Shown in pieces: positions 9,856 to 19,056 of a stretch of DNA of 64,000 bases. Position numbers and translations under genes: made by a program. Under the pieces are notes generated by a model, which was not told the origin of the DNA, ran no database searches, and saw only the letters and a program-made list of their open reading frames with translations. How positions within the stretch are numbered: position 1 is the first letter of the stretch; each line of letters opens with the position of its first letter. The stretch comes from Pseudophaeobacter leonis (GTDB lineage: Bacteria; Pseudomonadota; Alphaproteobacteria; Rhodobacterales; Rhodobacteraceae), in the NCBI RefSeq assembly GCF_002087335.1, contig NZ_MWVJ01000025.1, positions 1 through 64,000 of the forward strand, read 5' to 3'.

Positions 9856-10062
9856 TTAAAGCGCGACCCCAACACAGCCTGCAAACAACCCGATCTCGCC
9901 CTCTGCGAGGCTTGGCCCCGATTTCAAAAACTGAAACTTCAAAACCTTCAGCGCAGAGCAATGCCTCTCCCACTCCTCCCCTGGGAGGCCGGTAAACAAG
10001 TAAACCTGGACTGACCAGCCGCCAGTGCCTTCCCCTGGCCACAGCTGTTTTGTTTCACTCAT
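9856..10062 (-). CDS. possible small protein, 68 aa
   Basis: ATG at 10062 with a weak AGGCAGG upstream; the product is MSETKQLWPGEGTGGWSVQV... with no recognisable domain, one central Cys and a hydrophobic C-terminus. The CRP-like palindrome lies 67 bp upstream of its start on the same strand. Third-position GC is only a little below that of real genes here. It may be a chance frame. Confidence 0.22.
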   Translation of the reverse strand: MSETKQLWPGEGTGGWSVQVYLFTGLPGEEWERHCSALKVLKFQFLKSGPSLAEGEIGLFAGCVGVAL

Positions 10063-10128
10063 CAGCCTGCCTGACCGAAATCACCGAAAGGAGTTTGAAA
10101 TTGTTTTTTTTTAAAATTTCTTGATCCG

Positions 10129-10146
10129 CTGTGAACAAGATCACAG
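10129..10146. promoter_or_regulatory. CRP/FNR-family operator-like palindrome
   Basis: CTGTGA-ACAAGA-TCACAG is a perfect inverted repeat and matches the classical TGTGA-N6-TCACA recognition pattern of CRP. It lies in a non-coding stretch next to an AT-rich tract. The bound regulator in this organism is inferred, not known. Confidence 0.5.
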
Positions 10147-10225
10147 ATCCGCACGCCAATCCCTGCCACCTTAGTCGCAAGGTAGACATTATCATCCCAT
10201 CCCGATGACTGCCCGTTTCAAAAGA

Positions 10226-10255
10226 AGAGCCATATGCCCGCCAGCATATGGCTCT
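10226..10255. terminator. strong hairpin, possible bidirectional terminator
   Basis: AGAGCCATATGC (10226-10237) pairs perfectly with GCATATGGCTCT (10244-10255) over a 6-nt loop. The plus strand continues TTTCCCTTTCCC and the minus strand TCTTTTG, so direction is unclear. It may end a short transcript coming from the AT-rich promoter-like tract upstream. Confidence 0.5.
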
Positions 10256-10332
10256 TTCCCTTTCCCTGCCTGCTTCACCCGCCGCGCGCGCCCAAAGATA
10301 AAACAGCCAGCTGTCGGCGGGTCAAAACGCAA

Positions 10333-10355
10333 AAGGCCGAGTCAAACCCGGCCTT
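10333..10355 (-). terminator. htrA terminator
   Basis: Read on the minus strand, AAGGCCG and CGGCCTT form a 7-bp stem followed by a T run, 31 bp after the htrA stop. Confidence 0.7.
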
Positions 10356-10385
10356 CTCGTGATGCTGTCGCAGGGGGTTACGCCC

Positions 10386-11922
10386 CTATTCGGTCAGGTT
10401 AAGCGCCACAAACCGTGGCTCACCATTGCGGCGCACCAAAAGCAGCAGCCATTTGCGCCCGGCCTCCTTGGCCTGCGAAATACGGGCCTCCAACTCGCCG
10501 ATGGTTGCGATCTTTTGCTGTCCCGCCTCGGTGATGACATCGCCCGCGCGCAGACCCTTTTCCCAGGCTTCCGACACTTCATTCACCGAGAGGATAACCA
10601 GCCCCTCAGTACCGTCAGAGAGGTTCAGCTCGCTGCGCATTTTGTCGGTCAGGATCCCAATCGACAGACCCAGAAGTTCCTTTTCAGTCACCTTTGGCGC
10701 ATCGTCCTCTTCGTCCTCTGACGACTCCGGCTCGCGCTCCGCATCTTCACGACGGCCCAGCGTGACCTTCAGGGTCTCGGTCTTGCCTTCCCGGTAGATC
10801 ACCACGCGCACCGTCTTACCTACCTCGGTATTGCCAACGGTCCGGACCAGGCTGCGGGTGTCTTTCACAACCGCACCATCAAAGCTGAGAATCACATCGC
10901 CTGCCAGCAGACCGGCCTCTTTCGACGGACCATCAGGCACGTCGGTCACCAATGCCCCGCTTGCGTCTTCCAACCCCATCGCCTCGGCCACGTCATCGCT
11001 GACGTCCTGAATGCGCACACCCAGCCAGCCGCGACGGGTTTCGCCATATTCCTTCAGCTGTGCCACGACCTTGTGCACCACATTTGAGGCCATCGAAAAG
11101 CCAATACCGATGGAACCGCCATTGGGCGACAAAATCGCCGTGTTCACGCCAACAACAGCGCCATCCATATTGAACAATGGACCGCCAGAGTTGCCCCTGT
11201 TGATCGCCGCGTCAGTCTGAATGTAGTCGTCATACGACCCCGAAAGCTCGCGGTTACGGGCGGACACGATACCGGCAGAGACCGAAAACCCCTGCCCCAG
11301 CGGATTGCCCATAGCGACGACCCAGTCGCCAACCCGCGCCGTGTCGCTGTCGCCAAAGGTGACAAACTTCAACGGTGCAGGTGCCTCGACCTTGAGCAAG
11401 GCAATGTCAGTGTTGGGATCGGTCCCGATCACCTTGGCTGGCAACAGCTCTTTGGGCTGGCCATCGCCGGGAAAAAACTCGATCTCGATCTGGTCAGCAT
11501 CCGCAATCACGTGGTTGTTGGTGACGATATAGCCGTCCTCGGAGATCACAAATCCGGACCCCAGGGCAGAAGAGCGCTGCGGGCGGTCGCTGTTGTCGCC
11601 GCCATTGCGATCCTGAAACTTCACGAAAGAAATCCTCAAAGGGAGACCCTTCGGGCACGATACCCTGCGGGCCGGTGCGCCCTTCGATCACTGTGGTGGT
11701 GGTGATATTCACCACCGCCGGGCTGACCTTGTCTGCCAGTGGCGCCAGGCTCTCAGGGCGGGCCTGCGCCGACAACACCTGGGCCAGGACCATCACGAGG
11801 CTCAACACGCCCAGCCACAGCATGCGGAACATGCCGACCTGTCTATCCTGTTCTTTTGAAACTGCAATCGCCTGAGGCTGCACAGAGGTACTCCTTGTCA
11901 TCGCCATTCCTGTTGTTGCCAT
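10386..11922 (-). pseudogene. htrA: Do-family periplasmic serine protease, frameshifted (or base error)
   Basis: DegP/HtrA proteases degrade or refold damaged envelope proteins. The start at 11922 has GAGGAG 8 bases upstream; a long n-region leads to the signal segment MLWLGVLSLVMVLAQVLSAQA. The frame then runs PFEDFFRE and shifts: base 11619 is one base too many, after which QDRNGGDN... continues in another frame. All three catalytic residues lie in the second frame (TNNHVI, NTDIALLK, GNSGGP), followed by two PDZ domains to the end. No ATG restarts the second frame before the protease core. With the extra base removed the protein is about 511 aa, normal length. It is 525 bp downstream of hflC. 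Confidence 0.85.
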
Positions 11923-11984
11923 CTTCTTTTTCTCCTCGCCCAAGGCATCCGGTATCGTCAATCCCCCCCGCCTGCGTTCTGAGT

Positions 11985-12059
11985 GGCCAGATTCAGTTTG
12001 GCCAGTGTCAGTTTAGCCGGGGTCAGTTTAGCCAGTGTCAGTGTGGCCGGGATCAGCAA
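11985..12059. repeat. 5 x 15 bp tandem repeat upstream of htrA
   Basis: Five units of exactly 15 bp begin at 11985, 12000, 12015, 12030 and 12045, with consensus GGCCAGTGTCAGTTT. They lie about 60 bp upstream of the htrA start, probably in the 5' leader or promoter region. Confidence 0.9.
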
Positions 12060-12356
12060 AACCGATCGCCTTAGGTGGCTGCGCGTTACTCTATATAAAC
12101 CTGCCCTCAATGTAGGGGGAGAATTTCCCATCGCAATACCTGATAGAGCTAATCAAATCGTCGTGACTACCTATCGGGCTTGCCTGAGAGGACCTACCTG
12201 TCGGGCCTGCCTTTGCGCGCCAACGCAAGCCAAGCCCCGATAGCAGCTGCATCCCGTTGATTTTAGCACCATTCGTGATGAAAAAGTTCCTAAAAATGCA
12301 GGCCGCAAATTACCAAATTAAATTATACAGTTACCAGCCCCTAAAGCCCCGCAGAC

Positions 12357-12386
12357 ATAGGCCAGTACAGGCCACCACAGGCCATA
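12357..12386. repeat. 3 x 10 bp tandem repeat
   Basis: Units ATAGGCCAGT, ACAGGCCACC and ACAGGCCATA lie next to the hflC terminator. The core ACAGGCCA recurs in arrays near 45.05, 57.5 and 60.37 kb. Confidence 0.75.
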
Positions 12387-12389
12387 AAA

Positions 12390-12417
12390 AAGGGGCTGCC
12401 CCGCAGGACAGCCCCCT
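12390..12417 (-). terminator. hflC terminator
   Basis: On the minus strand GGGGCTG and CAGCCCC form a stem followed by six T residues, 30 bp after the hflC stop. Confidence 0.8.
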
Positions 12418-12447
12418 TAAATTTACGCAAACAGCGCGGCAAGGCTC

Positions 12448-13332
12448 TTATTGAGAGCCCGCTGTGCCCCGCGAAGACTTCAGATAGTTGAAGAATTCCG
12501 AGTCCGGCGACAGCACCAGCGAAGAGTTATTCCCCTTCAGCGCGCCCTCATAGGCGTTCAGACTGCGGTAGAATTCAAAGAACTCCGGGTCACGCCCATA
12601 GGCCGCAGCAAAGATGGCGTTGCGTTCCGCATCGGCTTCACCGCGGATCACCTCGGCTTCGCGTTCCGCCTCAGAGACCAGCTCAACTTCGGTCCGGTCT
12701 GCCAGAGCCCGCACACGTTGCGCCGCCTCATCACCACGGGCGATCTCGTCCGCGGCTTCCCGTTCACGCTCTGCCCGCATCCGCGAGAAGGTTGCTTCAA
12801 GGTTGGCCTGTGGCAGGTCGGTCCGTTTCAGACGCACATCGACCACTTCGAGACCAAAGCCTTCGGCCTGGCTGATTGCCCCATTGCGAATGCGCAGCAT
12901 AAGGGCGGCACGGTCCGAAGACAGGATATCGTTCGAGCTGACAGAGCCCAAAACCTCACGGGTTGCGGCCCGCATGATCTTGTCCAGACGGGTTTCAGCC
13001 CCATTGATGCCACCGGCACCAACCGCTTGGCGGAACTGTTTGACGTCGACGATTTTGTAGCGTGCAAAGGCATCTACAACCAGACGGCGGTCATCCAGAG
13101 GAGTGATCTCCAGCGGACCAACCTCAAGGCTGAGGATCCGGTCATCATAGGTCACCACCTCATCAATCAGCGGCACCTTAAAGGCAAGACCGGGGTCTTC
13201 CTTCACGTCGACCACACGACCAAAGCGCAGAACCAGCGCTTTTTCACGCTCGTCCACGATAAAGACTGAAGACAGCAGCGCCACAACAAAGAGCACTACA
13301 ACGGGCAAAAGAAATGTTGTCTTTTTCATCAC
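12448..13332 (-). CDS. hflC: protease modulator HflC
   Basis: The 294-residue protein is an SPFH/band-7 membrane protein that with HflK forms a cage around FtsH and moderates its proteolysis. One N-terminal transmembrane helix (about 5-25, TFLLPVVVLFVVALLSSVFIV) precedes the SPFH domain (VDEREKALVLRFGRV to about 190) and a charged coiled coil (about 185-240, MRAEREREAADEIARGDEAA). ATG at 13332 overlaps the hflK stop by four bases (ATGA), so the pair is translationally coupled. Confidence 0.95.
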   Translation of the reverse strand: MMKKTTFLLPVVVLFVVALLSSVFIVDEREKALVLRFGRVVDVKEDPGLAFKVPLIDEVVTYDDRILSLEVGPLEITPLDDRRLVVDAFARYKIVDVKQFRQAVGAGGINGAETRLDKIMRAATREVLGSVSSNDILSSDRAALMLRIRNGAISQAEGFGLEVVDVRLKRTDLPQANLEATFSRMRAEREREAADEIARGDEAAQRVRALADRTEVELVSEAEREAEVIRGEADAERNAIFAAAYGRDPEFFEFYRSLNAYEGALKGNNSSLVLSPDSEFFNYLKSSRGTAGSQ

Positions 13333-14486
13333 TCGTCTCCTGTCCGGCGCAATTCGTTGAGCGGCAGATAGGGTACAACACCCTGGCCACCTTCGCCTGT
13401 GGCCTGATCAAGAATGATCTTGTCCACATTGCCCAGAACCGCTTCCATGGTTTCCAGATAGAGCCGCTTGCGCGTCACGTCAGGCGCCTTTTGGTATTCG
13501 GTCAGAACCGCCGTAAAACGGCTGGCCTCACCCTGGGCCTCGTTGACCACCTGAGCCCGATAGCCTTCGGCCTCTTCCAGCGTTTGCGCAGATTGACCCC
13601 GCGCTGCCGCCAGTTTGCGGTTTGCATAGGCATCCGCCTGTTTTTCCAACCGGTCGCGTTCCTGACCAGCAGACTGTACGTCCCGGAAGGCGTCTTTTAC
13701 AGGCTCTGGCGGATCGGCGCCGTCAAAGTTCACCCGGACGACATTCACGCCGCTATCATAGCTGTCGAGCGTCGACTGAACCAGCTCTTCCAGACGCGCG
13801 GTAATCGCACCACGATCCCGGTTCAGGATGGGGGCCAGTTCCGACTGTGCGATGATTTCACGCATGGCGGATTCAGACACCGCCTGAATGGTCGCCTGCG
13901 GATCACGCAGGTTGAACAGATACAAGGCCGGGTCGTTGATGTTCCAGACAACCTGGAAATCCACGTCGATGATATTTTCATCGCCGGTCAGCATCAGACC
14001 TGCATCGCTGCCACGCGAGCCCGCACCGATGTTTTCAGTTTGCTCAACCCGCACCGGGATCACCTCATAGGTGACCAGTGGCCAGGGGGCAAAGTTCAAG
14101 CCCGGCAAACCTGTGTCGAGATACTCGCCCAGGAACAGCTCAACAGACTGCTCTTCGGTTTTGACCGAATAAAAGCTCGCCATCCCCCAAAGAACAGCGC
14201 CCACAACAGCGGCGATGCCGATGGTGCCTTTGGTGATCAGTGGTCCACCACCGCCACCCTGGCCACCACGGCCACCGCCGCCCTGGCCATTGCCGCCACG
14301 GCCGCCCATCAGGACGCGTAGCTGCTCCTGGCCTTTTCTGACCAGCTCGTCGATTTCAGGGATCTGTGGATCCTCGGGACGCCGGCCACCGCCGCCGTTG
14401 TTCCCGCTACCATTGTTGCCACCCTGGTTTCCTCCGCCGCCAGAAGAGCCTCCGCCCCCCCAGGGGCCACCGCTATTGCCCGCCAT
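13329..14486 (-). CDS. hflK: FtsH protease activity modulator HflK
   Basis: The 385-residue partner of HflC starts at ATG 14486 (AGGAG 5 bases upstream); the open frame to 14513 is not needed. The N-terminal 80 residues are extremely Gly/Asn-rich (GGGGSSGGGGNQGG, GGRGGNGQGGGGRGG), as in other HflK proteins. A transmembrane helix (about 84-105) and SPFH domain follow, then a helical region with EKQADAYANRKLAAARGQSA. It is the first gene of the hflK-hflC pair, 69 bp downstream of gor. Confidence 0.95.
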   Translation of the reverse strand: MAGNSGGPWGGGGSSGGGGNQGGNNGSGNNGGGGRRPEDPQIPEIDELVRKGQEQLRVLMGGRGGNGQGGGGRGGQGGGGGPLITKGTIGIAAVVGAVLWGMASFYSVKTEEQSVELFLGEYLDTGLPGLNFAPWPLVTYEVIPVRVEQTENIGAGSRGSDAGLMLTGDENIIDVDFQVVWNINDPALYLFNLRDPQATIQAVSESAMREIIAQSELAPILNRDRGAITARLEELVQSTLDSYDSGVNVVRVNFDGADPPEPVKDAFRDVQSAGQERDRLEKQADAYANRKLAAARGQSAQTLEEAEGYRAQVVNEAQGEASRFTAVLTEYQKAPDVTRKRLYLETMEAVLGNVDKIILDQATGEGGQGVVPYLPLNELRRTGDE

Positions 14487-14555
14487 GTTTCTCCTATCCC
14501 TTTTCTGCCGCATCCCGCGGCATGATCTTGTAAACTGTGGTCTTGTCTTTAGAAT

Positions 14556-15911
14556 TCAAGTCGTTCGGCTTGGTTGTTTCATCGTCACCAGTTCTTCGGA
14601 CATGGTGGGATGCACCGCAACCGTCCGGTCAAAGTCTTCTTTGGTTGCGCCCATTTTGACCGCAATACCCGCCAGCTGGATCATCTCACCGGCGCCCGGC
14701 GCCACAATGTGACAGCCTAGCACACGGCGCGTGGCCTTGCTCACGATCAATTTCATCAACACCTTCTGCGCCCGTCCGGCAAAACTTTGCTGCATGGGTT
14801 TGAAGGAGGCTGAATAGACCTCAACCGGCTCCTGCGCTGCGGCCTCTTCTTCGCTGAGGCCAACAGTGCCCATTTCCGGCTGGGTAAAGATCGCTGTCGG
14901 AATGAGCTCATGATCCGGGCTGGTGGGGTTGCCCTTAAAGACGGTCTCGACAAAGGCCATGCCCTCGCGGATCGCAACCGGCGTCAGGTTGGCACGGTCG
15001 GTCACATCGCCAATGGCATAGACCGAGGGCAGGCCTGTCTGGCTGTATTGATCCACCAATATCTCGCCTTTTTTGCCGCGCGCGATGCCCAGCGCCTCAA
15101 GTCCGAGATTGTCGGCATTTGGGTGGCGCCCGGTGGCATACATCACCTGATCAAACAGGCTCTCGCGGCCTTTGCTGTCGGTGACGCGGATCTTGTCGCC
15201 CTGTTTGACCATCGAGACCACATTGGTTTCCAGCTGCAGATCAACGCCGCTCTCGATCATGCCGGCAGCCACGACATTGCGGGCCTCTTCATCAAAGCCG
15301 CGCAGGATTTGCGTGCCGCGATAAAACTGCGTTGTCTTGACGCCGAGGCCGTTCATGATACCGGCAAACTCTGACGCGATATAGCCGCCGCCCACGATCA
15401 GGATCGCTTCGGGGAGTGTTTCCAGATGGAACATCTCGTTAGAGGTGATCGCCAGCTCAGACCCCGGAAACTCTGGTACCGTCGGCCAGCCACCCGTCGC
15501 GATCAGGATGTGTTTGGCCGTTTTTTGCGTACCATCTGCCAGGGCCACCGTATGGGCATCCACCAGGGTCGCACGGGAATCGTAGCTGGTCACACCATTG
15601 TTTTTCAACAGGTTCCGGTAGATACCTTCCAGCCGGTCCAGCTCGGCGTGCAGCTTGCCCTTGAAACTGTCCCAGTCAAAAGCACCGGCAGAGATATCCC
15701 AGCCATAGGCCTGCGCATCATCCACCATGGCAGAATATTCGCTGGCAAAGACCATCAGCTTTTTGGGGACACAGCCGCGAATGACGCAGGTGCCACCGTA
15801 ACGGTCTTCTTCGGCCAGCGCCACTTTGGCGCCCTCTTGTGCCGCAACCCGCGCAGCCCGCACGCCACCAGAGCCACCGCCGATAACAAAAAGATCGTAG
15901 TCAAAACTCAT
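14556..15911 (-). CDS. gor: glutathione-disulfide reductase
   Basis: NADPH-dependent reduction of GSSG to GSH. The 451-residue flavoprotein has the FAD dinucleotide fold (VIGGGSGGVRAARVA), the redox-active pair in GGTCVIRGCVPKKL, the NADPH fold (ILIVGGGYIASEFAGIM), a second FAD contact (YAIGDVTDRANLTPVAIREG) and the C-terminal catalytic His in VAVHPTMSEELV. Length is normal. It is 13 bp downstream of rpiA, so the two are probably cotranscribed. Confidence 0.96.
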   Translation of the reverse strand: MSFDYDLFVIGGGSGGVRAARVAAQEGAKVALAEEDRYGGTCVIRGCVPKKLMVFASEYSAMVDDAQAYGWDISAGAFDWDSFKGKLHAELDRLEGIYRNLLKNNGVTSYDSRATLVDAHTVALADGTQKTAKHILIATGGWPTVPEFPGSELAITSNEMFHLETLPEAILIVGGGYIASEFAGIMNGLGVKTTQFYRGTQILRGFDEEARNVVAAGMIESGVDLQLETNVVSMVKQGDKIRVTDSKGRESLFDQVMYATGRHPNADNLGLEALGIARGKKGEILVDQYSQTGLPSVYAIGDVTDRANLTPVAIREGMAFVETVFKGNPTSPDHELIPTAIFTQPEMGTVGLSEEEAAAQEPVEVYSASFKPMQQSFAGRAQKVLMKLIVSKATRRVLGCHIVAPGAGEMIQLAGIAVKMGATKEDFDRTVAVHPTMSEELVTMKQPSRTT

Positions 15912-15924
15912 CTAATACTGCCCT

Positions 15925-16713
15925 TCAATCGGAGAGGTCGGAAAACAGATTGTCGGTTTCGACAAAATCCAGCTTTTCGCGCTCTACCGTTCCTTCATTG
16001 ATATCACGCACTTCGACGTTGCCATCGCCATAGCCGATGATGACGGTGTCACAGATATCGATGAACAAGCCGTTTTCAACCACGCCCGGGATTTGGTTCA
16101 ACACCAAAGCAAGCTGGCGGGCGTTGCCAATCCGGTTCAGATGCAGGTCGAGGATATGGTTGCCTTCGTCCGTCACAAAGGCCACATCGCCATTCATCCG
16201 CAGGCTGGTAGAACGGCCCAAAACATCCATGGAAACAAGAGTTTCCTCGATCAATGCCTGGCTTGTCTGCCAGCCAAAGGGAATGACCTCCACCGGCAAT
16301 GGAAAGGCGCCGAGGGCTTCGACCTCTTTACCGGCATCCGCAATCACAACCATTTGATCAGAGGCCGTCGCCACGATCTTTTCCTGCAGCAATGCACCAC
16401 CGCCGCCTTTGATCAGATTGAGGTCCTTGTCGAACTCATCAGCGCCATCAATGGTGAGATCAAGCCACTTGGCCTCATCCAATGAGGTCACGTGAATACC
16501 AACTTCGCGCGCCAGCTCGGCTGTGCGGGTCGAGGTGGGCACGGCTGTGATCTTCAACCCCTCGTCGCGCACCATCTCGCCCAGGCAGCGCACCAGCCAG
16601 GCTGCGGTCGAGCCGGTGCCCAGACCAACGCGCATTCCGTCTTCAACCAATCCAGCCGCGCGTTTGGCTGCAACAAATTTGGCCTTGTCGATAGGGGACA
16701 GTTCTCCGGTCAT
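15925..16713 (-). CDS. rpiA: ribose-5-phosphate isomerase A
   Basis: Interconverts ribose 5-phosphate and ribulose 5-phosphate in the pentose phosphate pathway. The 262-residue protein has the phosphate loop VGLGTGSTAAWLV, the catalytic DGADEFDKDLNLIKGGGGAL block and KEVEALGAFPLPVEVIPFG. The open frame reaches 16767, but ATG 16713 has a GGAG site and starts the conserved sequence. It leads the rpiA-gor unit: NADPH supply and NADPH-dependent glutathione reduction together. Confidence 0.96.
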   Translation of the reverse strand: MTGELSPIDKAKFVAAKRAAGLVEDGMRVGLGTGSTAAWLVRCLGEMVRDEGLKITAVPTSTRTAELAREVGIHVTSLDEAKWLDLTIDGADEFDKDLNLIKGGGGALLQEKIVATASDQMVVIADAGKEVEALGAFPLPVEVIPFGWQTSQALIEETLVSMDVLGRSTSLRMNGDVAFVTDEGNHILDLHLNRIGNARQLALVLNQIPGVVENGLFIDICDTVIIGYGDGNVEVRDINEGTVEREKLDFVETDNLFSDLSD

Positions 16714-16840
16714 TGCGGTGACTCCGTGATATGCGTTTGACTGCCTTATAAGCAAAGCCCCCGCCAAGGGCGAGCAGCAATTCTGTCGCCCCCCTGCCCC
16801 CTGCCCGCAGCAGACCGATAAACATACGTGTGAAAGGCGT

Positions 16841-16856
16841 GTTTCCTATTGGAAAC
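16841..16856. promoter_or_regulatory. palindromic operator candidate between rpiA and GST
   Basis: GTTTCC-TATT-GGAAAC is a perfect inverted repeat centred about 57 bp upstream of the GST start and about 135 bp from the rpiA start, within a divergent promoter region. It can extend as an imperfect GGCG...CGCC hairpin. The binding protein is unknown. Confidence 0.4.
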
Positions 16857-16904
16857 GCCGGAAACGGGCGTTACTTGCGACATGACCCCCATTAGAACAG
16901 TGCC

Positions 16905-17612
16905 ATGACACAGATCTATCGCCTCCACTACGCCCCTGACAATGCCTCGCTGGTGATCCGGCTGGCGCTGGAGGAGCTTGGCCTGCCCTATGAGACCCAT
17001 TTGGTCGACAGAGGCACCGGAGCCCAGCGCGGGGCCGCCTATCGGGTGCTTAACCCGCAGGGGCTGATTCCCGCATTGGAAATGCCGGATGGCGCCATGT
17101 TTGAGACCGCCGCCATTCTTTTGTGGCTGGCAGATCGCCACGGGCAGATGGCGCCTGCCCCAGGTAGCCCTGCACGAGCGGATTATTTGAAATGGCTGTT
17201 TTTTGCCTCCAACACGCTGCATGCCGATCTCAGGATCCTGTTCTATCCGGAAAAATACATCGGATCCGATCGCGCAATGCGGTCGGTTTTACAAAGCAAG
17301 GTGCAGGCGCGCCTCACCATACATCTGCAACACCTCGAAGACCTGGCCGCAACACGCCCCAGCTGGTTTGGCGCCGCGTCACCCTCCGGGCTGGACTACT
17401 ATCTGGCAGCGATGATGCGCTGGATGGCGCTGTATCCTGCGGATAGCGACCGGTCCTGGTATGACATCGCGTGCTATCCGCATCTTCGCAACCTTTTGAT
17501 GCGTCTAGAAACCCGTCCCGCAGCTCTGGCGGCGCAGGCCGCCGAAGGGCTGGGAGCGACGCCCTTTACCCAGCCCCACCTCGCACATCCCCCCGAAGGA
17601 TCAGCCACCTGA
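16905..17612 (+). CDS. glutathione S-transferase family protein
   Basis: The 235-residue protein has the N-terminal thioredoxin-like GST domain (about 3-82: YAPDNASLVIRLALEELGLPYE, NPQGLIPALEMPDG, FETAAILLWLADRHG; the cis-Pro and ESxxI-type site are recognisable as IPAL and FETAAIL) and an all-helical C-terminal domain. The substrate is unknown. Its TGA overlaps the ATG of sdaA (TGATG at 17610-17614), so serine dehydratase is translationally coupled to it. Confidence 0.88.
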   Translation: MTQIYRLHYAPDNASLVIRLALEELGLPYETHLVDRGTGAQRGAAYRVLNPQGLIPALEMPDGAMFETAAILLWLADRHGQMAPAPGSPARADYLKWLFFASNTLHADLRILFYPEKYIGSDRAMRSVLQSKVQARLTIHLQHLEDLAATRPSWFGAASPSGLDYYLAAMMRWMALYPADSDRSWYDIACYPHLRNLLMRLETRPAALAAQAAEGLGATPFTQPHLAHPPEGSAT

Positions 17613-18985
17613 TGTTCCTCTCCGTTTTTGATATGTTCAAAGTGGGCATTGGCCCCTCATCCTCGCACACAATGGGCCCGATGGTGGCCGCCGCGCGGTT
17701 CCTCGATATGATGCGCGCCTCACCCTTTGAATTTCACGGGCTGCGCGCCTCGCTGCATGGCTCCCTTGCCTTTACCGGCGTCGGACACGCCACCGACCGC
17801 GCCACCATTCTGGGGCTGGGCGGCTTTCTCCCCGACACCTATGATGACGCCAAGGCCGCAGCCTTTCTGACAGAGCTGGCCACAAGCCACCAGATGCAAC
17901 CCGAAGGACTGAACAGCCTGCATTTTGATCCCAAGGCGGATTTGATCTTTGACTATGATCACAGCCTCGACGGCCACGCCAATGGCATGATCCTGATGGC
18001 CACGGATGCGCAGGGCGACGTCATTCTGCAGCAGGTGTTTTACTCCATCGGCGGAGGCTTTGTTCTGACCGAAGAAGAGCTGGCCCCCGGCAAGGACGTC
18101 GATGAGGGCGCTCCGGTTCCCTTCCCCTTTACCTCTGCGGCCATGATGCTGGAGATGGCCAATACCAGCGGCAAGTCCGTCGCGCAGATGAAGCGTGCCA
18201 ACGAAGTGGCCCGCGGGGGCGCGCAAAATCTGACCAAAGGCACCGCGCGGATCTGGGAAGTGATGAACAATTGCATCGAGCGCGGTCTGGTGCGCGACGG
18301 CATTCTGCCCGGGGGCCTAAATGTGCGCCGCCGGGCCAAGGGAATCTATGACAGCCTGATGGCCGAGCGCGGCATGAACCTTGTGGCACCCCATACCATC
18401 AATGACTGGATGAGTGTCTATGCCATGGCGGTGAACGAGGAAAACGCCGCCGGTGGTCAGGTTGTCACCGCGCCCACCAATGGGGCGGCCGGCGTGCTGC
18501 CTGCTGTGCTGCGCTATTATCTCGACCATGTGCCCGGTGCCGCCGCCAGCCATATCGAAGACTTCCTGCTCACGGCGGCTGCCATCGGCGGGCTGGTCCA
18601 ATTCAAAGCCTCTATCTCGGGGGCCGAGGCTGGCTGCCAGGCCGAGGTCGGCTCGGCTGCCGCTATGGCTGCAGCCGGGTTATGTGCGGTGATGGGCGGC
18701 ACCCCTGAACAGGTGGAAAACGCCGCCGAGATCGCGCTTGAGCATCACCTCGGCATGACCTGTGATCCGGTCAAAGGTCTGGTGCAGGTGCCTTGTATTG
18801 AGCGCAACGGCTTGGGCGCCATCAAGGCCGTCTCTGCCGCGTCACTGGCCCTGCGCGGCGATGGCCAGCACTTTGTGCCATTGGATGCGGTGATCGAAAC
18901 CATGCGTCAGACAGGCGCCGACATGAATGAGAAATACAAAGAGACCTCGCTTGGCGGGCTCGCGGTGAATGTTCCAAACTGCTGA
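17612..18985 (+). CDS. sdaA: L-serine ammonia-lyase (single chain, Fe-S)
   Basis: Converts L-serine to pyruvate and ammonia with a 4Fe-4S cluster. The 457-residue single-chain enzyme carries the beta-type domain first ([19 protein letters not shown] at about 8-26) and the alpha-type catalytic domain second ([18 protein letters not shown]; then [20 protein letters not shown] with cluster cysteines). The frame runs open from 17471, but the ATG overlapping the GST stop is the conserved start. Confidence 0.95.
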   Translation: MFLSVFDMFKVGIGPSSSHTMGPMVAAARFLDMMRASPFEFHGLRASLHGSLAFTGVGHATDRATILGLGGFLPDTYDDAKAAAFLTELATSHQMQPEGLNSLHFDPKADLIFDYDHSLDGHANGMILMATDAQGDVILQQVFYSIGGGFVLTEEELAPGKDVDEGAPVPFPFTSAAMMLEMANTSGKSVAQMKRANEVARGGAQNLTKGTARIWEVMNNCIERGLVRDGILPGGLNVRRRAKGIYDSLMAERGMNLVAPHTINDWMSVYAMAVNEENAAGGQVVTAPTNGAAGVLPAVLRYYLDHVPGAAASHIEDFLLTAAAIGGLVQFKASISGAEAGCQAEVGSAAAMAAAGLCAVMGGTPEQVENAAEIALEHHLGMTCDPVKGLVQVPCIERNGLGAIKAVSAASLALRGDGQHFVPLDAVIETMRQTGADMNEKYKETSLGGLAVNVPNC

Positions 18986-19056
18986 AACCACTACAGAAGC
19001 CTCTTACAAGGCAACCATAGCTTGCACCTTTGTGCTGCTCTGCCTAGCGTGGCGCC

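Larger units (their letters stand above)
9763..10385. other. 623-bp spacer between htrA and the thermonuclease
   Basis: Contains the htrA terminator (10333-10355), a second strong hairpin (10226-10255), a CRP-like palindrome (10129-10146), an AT-rich tract (about 10094-10120) and one possible small minus-strand ORF (9856-10062). This is one of the few long non-coding stretches with this much structure, and a small RNA is possible. Confidence 0.5.
11923..12447. other. 525-bp spacer upstream of htrA
   Basis: Contains a 5 x 15 bp array (11985-12059), a 3 x 10 bp array (12357-12386) and the hflC terminator. On the minus strand TATATA (about 12091-12096) behind TTGAGG could be the htrA promoter. 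No gene is seen. Confidence 0.5.

Noticed and set aside
10386-11922. Programmed ribosomal frameshifting in htrA
   Set aside because: No slippery heptamer or stimulatory hairpin is visible at 11619, and homologues of the protein are read in one frame.
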